Shown in pieces: positions 58,153 through 64,000 of a stretch of 64,000 bases of DNA. The notes under the pieces were generated by a model. That model saw only the letters and a list, made by a program, of their open reading frames with translations. It made no database searches and had not been told where the DNA came from. The stretch is taken from positions 78,306,001 through 78,370,000 of the forward strand of contig OZ231126.1 of the NCBI GenBank assembly GCA_965153355.1, given 5' to 3'. A program made the translations under genes and the position numbers. Within the stretch, counting starts at the first letter, position 1. Each line of letters begins with the position of its first letter. The DNA is from Flaccisagitta enflata. Lineage: Eukaryota > Chaetognatha > Sagittoidea > Aphragmophora.

Positions 58153-58205
58153 AGAGACAGAGACAGACGGGAGAGAGAGACAGAGGGAGAGACAGAGAGA
58201 GAAAC
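58068..58205 (+). repeat. (GA)n with GACAGA variants
   Basis: About 42 pure GA units, then degenerate GGGAGAGAGACAGAG. Confidence 0.97.
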
Positions 58206-58214
58206 ACAGAAAAA

Positions 58215-58405
58215 CATGTAACTCGGGGTTACATCATCGTTGTGGACAGGTGATCAGGGGCATCCAACCCCCATCCACACCCCAACCCCCACACACAAGC
58301 ATCTAGACCGCTTGTTTTTCCACTTTTCCACTCGGACGGACAGACGGACAACCAGACCGATGGATAGACTGACAGACAAAGCCTCTCATAGAGTCCGGCG
58401 TTGAA
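58215..58405 (-). mobile_element. Decayed CAAGG-related element
   Basis: GTTGTGGACAGGTGATC, GGGGCATCCAACCCCCATCC, CGGACGGACAGACGGAC and GCCTCTCATAGAGTC; lacks intact ends. Confidence 0.55.
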
Positions 58406-58841
58406 ATGAGAGAGAGACTGGGCTGCCAGGATGCACAATTAACACCTGGGACATTTAAAAGTTCGAATAGACTTCAACAAACTCGATTCCTCGTTTTTAG
58501 GGAAAATGCGGAAAATGCGGAAAATGCGGAAAATAAAAAAAGATTTAAAAAATCATAGCTCCATAACTATTGATCGCACAGAATTCTGCTTGGCCTCATC
58601 TGAAAGAGGAGAATTAGCTCTTTCTTAGCTATCAATTTCATGCGTAGTCCCATTTGGCCCCCAAAACTGACCAACTTCCTTAAACGCTTCATGAGAAAAA
58701 GGGAAATCCAAAAAACTCTGCAGGACTCAAAAAGACCGAAGGGACTTTGTCTCTTTGACCTTTTTCCAAACAATCATACTCCACTTTTAACAAATCCTAA
58801 ACTTTGGTCTCTGCAAGCCAGATTCTGTAATATCTGTATTG
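58406..58841. other. Unassigned stretch
   Basis: Contains a four-unit GGGAAAATGC-type repeat (58500-58530) and the shared MITE phrase GCTTGGCCTCATCTGAAAGA. No gene. Confidence 0.3.
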
Positions 58842-59213
58842 GCAATAACCAGGCCTTAATCTAGTAATGCTGTTGAGCGTGCACGCCGGGCACGCTCCTC
58901 ACAATTTCAGCGTGCCGGACAAAGAATGAGCGTGCCCAGTTTACATACTCACTTTTCTATTCACTCTAGATTTTATCATATAATGATACAAATATACGTA
59001 AAAAAGCGACTCCCTTAGGATGTGTGCATTCATACAGCAAAGAATCAACAGATAGCGCAGAGTAAGTCAAATGCTGTGGCAAGTAAACCATTATGTTTCA
59101 TCAACAGATTTAGGAAATTTTTTTGTGAAAGTATGAAAAATGAACACATAGTGATTGATAAATGAACAATATGAATGAAAGAAACTGAGATCCATGATAC
59201 ATTTACATGAAAA

Positions 59214-59566
59214 CAAGGCCAACACCTATAAGTCGCGTGCGAGACTTACAGACAAAGAATGACTTAGAATGACTTAGAATGACTTTCAATGACTTAGAAT
59301 GACCTAAAAGGACCAAAATTAACTTAAAATGACTAAAAAACCAAAAAACCAAAAATAACTTAAAATAACTTACAATGACTTAAAATGACTTAAAATAACT
59401 TAGACTGACTCAAAATGACTTAGAATAACTATAAATGACTCAAAATGACTTAAAATGACCTAAGAGTTGACGTTATAGTACAAAAAAGTAAAGTGTGACG
59501 GACGGACGGACCGACGGACGGACGGACAAAGCGGGTTGTAGAGTCGCGTGCACGCGACTAAAAAAA
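59214..59566 (-). mobile_element. CAAGG family element with TGACTTAAAA cargo
   Basis: CAAGGCCAACACCTATAAGT then CGCGTGCGAGAC, a 10-bp AATGACTTAG/AATGACTTAA array, (ACGG)n, and GTCGCGTGCACGCGACTAAA. Confidence 0.92.
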
Positions 59567-59589
59567 ATGGATGAAAGAAAAAAAGAATG

Positions 59590-59613
59590 GAAAAAAAGTA
59601 AAGAAAGAAAGAA

Positions 59614-59689
<76 letters not shown>

Positions 59690-59890
59690 GAGAAAGAAAG
59701 AAAGATAGAAAGAAAGAGAGAAAAAAAGAAAGATAGTAAGGAAGAAAGAAAGAAAAAAAGAAAGAAAAAAAAAAACAATGGAAGTAAGAAAGAAAAGAAA
59801 AAAGAAAGATAGAATAGAAAAAAGAAAGAAAGAAAGAGAGAAAGAAAGAATGGAAGGAAAAAAGAAAGGAAGAAAGAAAGGATAGAAGAA
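59590..59890 (+). repeat. (GAAA)n, degenerate
   Basis: AAGAAAGAAAGA units with GATA and AATGGAAG interruptions. Confidence 0.95.
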
Positions 59891-60519
59891 TGGATGTACA
59901 AATCAAAGAAGCAATCAAATAAATCAAAGAACATTCTTGAAGCAATCTTTTAAAAAAATGAAATTGTTCAGTCAGTCTGATGTGAAAAGAGAGTGCCAGC
60001 CGGGCACGCCATCAGCAAAACAAGTGTGCCCAACAGTAAAACAGAGTGTCTCCGGCACGCGGGCACGCTCTAAATTAAGGCCTGGCAATAACAGAAATCC
60101 ACCTAAAATAGAAGTAATTTACTGATTTATTAATATTTGTTATTGTGGGGTTCAACTGTATGTCTTTTTTAGGTGCAATTTTTATGATTCAATTCTAAGT
60201 GTTGCTGTGACAATATAATTGTTGCACGGGTGTTATGAAAATGATGAAAAAAACTGGAGTTAACGATCGAACAAAAACAACCAGCAAATTAAATAATCTA
60301 CCAATTAACAGAAGAAAATAACCAAAAAAAAACAAAACAAACAAACAAAAAACAAACAAACAAACGAACTCTGCATGGAATGATTTATGAAAATATTTGC
60401 TGTTTGACAAACAGTGTTTGCTTGGAAGTCTGGATTCGCTAGATGAAATTTTTGTGTTTACTTTTGTCGCCTCATTTTTATACCACTCCTTCCTCCTTCG
60501 TCTGCTTCTCTTCATCTAC

Positions 60520-61345
60520 CACAACCACCACCACCACCACCACCACCATCGCCTCCTCCTCCTATTTCTCCTCCTCGTAATTGCCACCATCATTACTCAT
60601 CCGTCCTTCCTGCTCCTGCTCCTTTTACTTGCTACCATCATTACTCATCATTTACCACAACCACCGACTCCTCCTCCTCCTCCTCCTGCTCATCCTCTTA
60701 CTTGCCACCATCATTCCTCATCCTCATAGCGTCAATAAATCTGGCCGTTTTCAAAACTCAATGTAACTACCTAAACTTCTCTAACTTCTAAACCGATTGA
60801 ACCATAGATTCCAGATATGACTCAAATGAAAGATCTCGCAAAGAGCTTTTCAAATATCACCAATTTTTATAAATTTTTCTCAAGTTAAGGTTGTTTTCTC
60901 AAGCAAAAGCAGTCAAGTACCAGAAAAACGGCCAGTTTAGTAGACGCTATGGTTACCATAACCATCACCACCACCACCACCACCACCATCACCACCACCA
61001 CCACCAGCTCCTCCTCCTCCTCCCTCTCCTCCTTATCCTCTTACTTACCACCATCATCCCTCATTCACCTCAACCACCACCACCACCACCTCTTCCTGCT
61101 CTACCTGTCCTTCCTGCTCCTGCCTCTTTTTACTTGCTACCATCATTCATCATCATCTACCACAACCACCATTACTACCACCACCTTCTCCTCCTCTTTC
61201 TCCTCTTACTTCCCACCATCATTCCTCAACCTCTGCCACAACCACCACCACCACCACCTCCACCACCACCACCACCTCCACCATCACCACCACCTCAACC
61301 GCCACTTCCTCCTCTTCCGCCACCTCTTCCTCCTACTTGCTACCA
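60520..61345 (+). repeat. Pyrimidine/CCA-rich array with recurring TTACTTGCCACCATCATT
   Basis: (CCA)n at 60520-60550, 60960-61010 and 61235-61290 alternate with CTCCTCCTCC and with TACTTGCYACCATCATT at about 60583, 60628, 60700, 61043, 61133, 61206 and 61337. A further unit is beyond the palindromic element at 63881. His/Pro/Leu-rich frames here are artefacts. Confidence 0.8.
60737..60942. mobile_element. Small palindromic insertion (AATCTGGCCGTTTTC ends)
   Basis: AAATCTGGCCGTTTTC at the left and GAAAAACGGCCAGTTT at the right. Its interior has the shared phrase ACTTCTAAACCGATTGAACC and GACTCAAATGAAAGATC. Confidence 0.65.
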
Positions 61346-61430
61346 TCATTCCTCCTCATCTATCGAGATATTACGTGCTCGATATTGGGGGTGTTTATAA
61401 ACGCCAAATAAACGCCACTTATAAACAATG

Positions 61431-62048
61431 CACATGTGTCTGACAGCCAATCCAGGGTGAGAATGACATTATATTGGGTTTTTCTGTAGTTTTGTTATGC
61501 TCATATGTGTACAATACAAGAACAATCGAGTAGGAAATCTTCCCTGGAGGGATTTTTGAAAAAAAACTTGATTTTTTGCCCACAGGAAAGGTGGTGGTAA
61601 TGCAGATTCATGTGAGTTGTATTGACTCATTTTTTTATTCCATATTAGTATTCTAAGGAAAATTTCCTTTCATTTGATAGGTCACGCTCTATGGTTGAAT
61701 ACAGAAATAAAATTTTCATATTTCGAGCCACCGTTACTTTTTTGTAACGGTGACTCAAAAAATGAAAATTTAAATTCTTTGCAAAAGTGTCAAGTGCGAC
61801 CTATCAAATGAAAGGGAATTTTGCCTAGAATAACAATATGGAATCAAAAATTGAGTAAACACACCCCAGTAGAATCTGCATTGAAAATGGGTCTAATTTT
61901 TTCTGATTTTGAGAATTACTCAAAAATCCCTCCAGGGAAGATTTCCTACTTGATTGTTCTTGTATTGTACACACATAAGCATAGCAAAACTACAGAAAAA
62001 CCCAGAGTAATATCATTCTCACCCTGGATTGGCTTTCAGACACATGTG
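61431..62048. mobile_element. Nested palindromic element (ACATGTGTCTGACAGCCAATCC arms)
   Basis: ACATGTGTCTGACAGCCAAT, CCAGGGTGAGAATGA, GAAATCTTCCCTGGAGGGAT are mirrored as ATCCCTCCAGGGAAGATTTC, TCATTCTCACCCTGG and GGCTTTCAGACACATGT. Arms of about 140 bp are highly similar; the loop also mirrors (TCATTTGATAGGTCACGCTC and its inverse). Confidence 0.85.
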
Positions 62049-62398
62049 AATGCTATGCAACTGTTTATAAAGATGCATATCAAATAATCAAAATTGTTTA
62101 AATGGTATTAAAAATGTTGTTTATAAACAACTCTATATCACTATTCATGAATGTAGGAAAAAAAGAAATTGTTTGACCTGATCAGTACAAACTGCAAAAG
62201 TCCCAGGTAGAAAATGTTCTATTAAACAATTCAAAATTTTGAAAGTTACTACTAAGTTTAAAGGCTTCAAAAATTGTAAAAAAGAGCCCATAATTGATTG
62301 TTTATAAACACGACAATATTGATGTTTATAAACAACAAAAATCAAGTGTTTGTAAACGCTAGATATTTCATGTTTGTAAACGCCAGAAGAATAAACAA

Positions 62399-62803
62399 AC
62401 AAGCCCAAGAGGGCAACAGTCGCGTGCGTCTGGAAATGACAAACAAAAGAGCATAAACATGTCAAAATGTTAAAAATGTTGAAAAATGTTGAAAAATGTT
62501 AAAAAATGTTAAAAAATGTTAAAAAATGTTATAAGAATGTCAAAAAATGTTAAAAAAATGTTAAAAAAGGTTAAATGTTAAAAAATGCTAAAAGAAGTTA
62601 AAAAATGTCAATAAATGTCAAAAAACGTTAAAAAATGTTAAAAAATGTTAAAGAATAATAAAAAATTTTTAAAAAATGCTAAAATGCTAAAAATGCTAAA
62701 AACATCCAAACTTTAGAAATGTGACGATCGGACCGACGGACGGACCAACGGACGGACAGACCGACAGAGCAAGGTGTAGAGTCACGTGCATGCGACTAAA
62801 AAT
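62399..62803 (-). mobile_element. CAAGG family element with AAAAATGTTA cargo
   Basis: CAAGCCCAAGAGGGCAACAG then TCGCGTGCGTC, a TTAAAAAATG array (62465-62700), ACCGACGGACGG and AGTCACGTGCATGCGACTAA. Confidence 0.85.
62465..62700 (+). repeat. Minisatellite, ~10-11-bp unit AAAAATGTTA
   Basis: About twenty units with small changes. Cargo of the surrounding CAAGG element. Confidence 0.9.
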
Positions 62804-63814
62804 GTTTATTTGCCTTCTTTTTCTTTTGTTTGTAACAACAAAAATTGCAATGGAAAAAGTACTTCAGATTGTTATTTTTTTCTCCTCCTCCTCCTGCTCC
62901 TCACTCAAAATAGTTTATTTACCCCCAATTTCTTTTGCAAATAAACAAAAAATCCTTTTAGGTGTTTATAAACACCAAAATTTCTGAAAACAAATTTATA
63001 GTGCCAAATAAACAATTTTTAAAAAAGAAATTGGGAGCAAATAAACATTAGTTTATATATAAAAGAAATTGGGGGCAAATAAACGATTTTGGATGAGGAG
63101 GAGCAGGTGGAGGAGGAGGAGGAGGAGAGAAAAGGAGTATAAACATTTATCAGATTGGTACCAAATAAACAAATTTGTTTACGAGGTTCATATTTATGGT
63201 GTTTATAAACACAAAAATTTCTAATGGAGTGTCAACATTTATGAAAACAAATCTATAGTACCAAAAAAACAATTTTATGACTTTTTGCCAATGAAATTGA
63301 GAGCAAATAAACATTTGTTTATTTACAAATAAAATTGGGGGCAAATAAACAATTTTGAATAAGGAGGAAGAGGAGGAGGAGAAAAATAAAAAATCCTTAG
63401 TACATTCTCCATTGCAATTTTTGTGGTTATAGGGGGGTCAAAGGGGGAAATAAATAATTTATAAACACATAATTTTTGTTGTTATAAACATCAATATCAT
63501 TGTGTTTATAAACTATCAATTATGGACTCTTTTTAACAATTTTTGGAGTAAAAAAAATTATTAGTAACCTTCAAAATGTTGATTTTTCTAATAGAGCAGT
63601 TTCTGGTGTGGACATTTTCAGTTTGTACTGATCAGGTCAAACAATTTCTTATTTTCCTATGTTGATAAACAGCGATATATAGTCGTTTATAAACAGCGTT
63701 TTTTACTGCCATTTAAACAAATTTTTATTATTTGAATTGCATTTTTAATGTTTATAAACAGTTGTATAGCATTGTTTACAAACGGCGTTTATTTAGCGTT
63801 TATAAACAACACCT

Positions 63815-64000
63815 AATTCGGGGATGTAATACCTGGAGATACCACCACCTAACCTCCTCCTCTTCCTCCTCTTCCTCCTCTTACTTGCCACCATTCTTCC
63901 TCATCATGTCGCGCCAACTCGTTTCCAGATCAGCCAACGCATCTTCTTATTAGATCATCCTTTTAACGTGTTTTTTTTAGTCAGCCACGCGCGATTGGTC
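63815..64000. other. Right edge of window
   Basis: Continuation of the CTCCTCTTCC/TTACTTGCCACC array to about 63905, then unique sequence. TTTTTTAGTCAGCCACGCG at 63975 may be the start of another CAAGG-type element cut by the window edge. Confidence 0.35.

Larger units (their letters stand above)
58850..60084. mobile_element. hAT-like element (CAGGCCTTAAT ends) with nested insertions
   Basis: Ends CAGGCCTTAATCTAG and TAAATTAAGGCCTG are inverted. GCAATAAC flanks both sides (58842-58849, 60085-60092), an 8-bp duplication. Subterminal GAGCGTGC/GCGTGCCCG motifs occur repeatedly in both orientations (58870-58945, 59995-60070). It contains a CAAGG element at 59214-59566 and (GAAA)n. Confidence 0.9.
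61388..63814. mobile_element. 2.4-kb palindromic element rich in GTTTATAAAC
   Basis: GGTGTTTATAAACGCC, AAATAAACGCC and ATAAACAATGC at the left are mirrored by GCATTGTTTACAAACGGCG, TTTATTTAGCG and TTTATAAACAACACC at the right. Further in, TTGTTTGACCTGATCAGTAC (62170) is mirrored at 63625. (A/G)CAAATAAAC and GTTTATAAAC recur dozens of times. Boundaries could extend some 20 bases further out. It contains a nested palindrome and a CAAGG element, and sits inside the TTACTTGCCACC array. Confidence 0.82.

Noticed and set aside
60397-61443. His/Pro/Leu-rich frames of up to 169 codons
   Set aside because: They follow (CCA)n and (CTC)n repeats; all three frames are open and none shows a domain.

Overview
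This is a repeat-dominated eukaryotic window, most likely from a metazoan invertebrate. The evidence is spliceosomal introns (GT-AG with matching phases), an animal-type mannose-6-phosphate-receptor-like gene, a PAN/apple-domain secreted protein, a decayed CAMK-type kinase exon, many DNA transposons, a LINE and an LTR retrotransposon. There are no bacterial-style operons, rRNAs, CRISPR arrays or intact tRNAs. The species cannot be named from the sequence. Long (TC)n/(GA)n tracts recur every few kb.

Genes. (1) A four-exon + strand gene at 17390-44293 encodes a predicted protein of about 502 residues: signal peptide, luminal tandem 14-residue acidic repeats, a Cys-rich MRH/M6P-receptor-like domain, one membrane helix and a cytosolic tail like that of the cation-dependent mannose-6-phosphate receptor. 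All three exon junctions agree in phase. Intron 2 is about 21.7 kb and is packed with transposons. (2) A - strand first exon at 3181-3837 encodes a signal peptide, a Ser/Thr/Val-rich stalk and a PAN/apple-like domain, and ends at a strong splice donor. (3) A + strand first coding exon at 56076-56336 has an unrecognised product. (4) A broken MELK/AMPK-like kinase exon lies at 952-1056. A few short open frames (1608-1946, 2810-2986, 15345-15639, 16416-16664) may be gene or element remnants.

Mobile DNA, left to right. More than twenty copies of one non-autonomous family, called here the CAAGG/GACTAAAAA family, are scattered through the window in both orientations. Each has a terminal palindrome GTCGCGTGCACGCGAC (or a variant), an (ACGG)n/(ACCG)n tract and a variable core, often a private minisatellite with 10-13 bp units. 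Where the empty site can be inferred, insertion fell between A and T without target duplication, as in Helitron/Helentron-type elements. Other families are: TA-flanked palindromic MITEs (5676-6288, 9201-11685, 9318-9897, 19534-19942, 41603-43183, 49104-49683, 54595-55602); two hAT-like elements with 8-bp duplications (30649-33326, 58850-60084); foldback elements with GCAGCGGCCCC ends (6527-7599, 14753-15202, 23106-24293); and large palindromic elements, one with telomere-like G-rich arms (46567-47157) and one rich in GTTTATAAAC (61388-63814).

Intron 2 of the receptor gene holds a nested pile. A LINE copy (21763-36568) sits between (TC)n tracts. It is split by two CAAGG elements, a foldback and a 10.25-kb LTR retrotransposon (25510-35760). 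The LTR element carries a PBS, a gag-like frame and a PPT, has a 5-bp target duplication, and itself contains an hAT and a CAAGG element. The LINE reading frame resumes in register on the far side. A second LINE 3' end lies at 20391-21632.

Limits: all family assignments come from motifs seen by eye, without database search. Boundaries of degenerate repeats are approximate.
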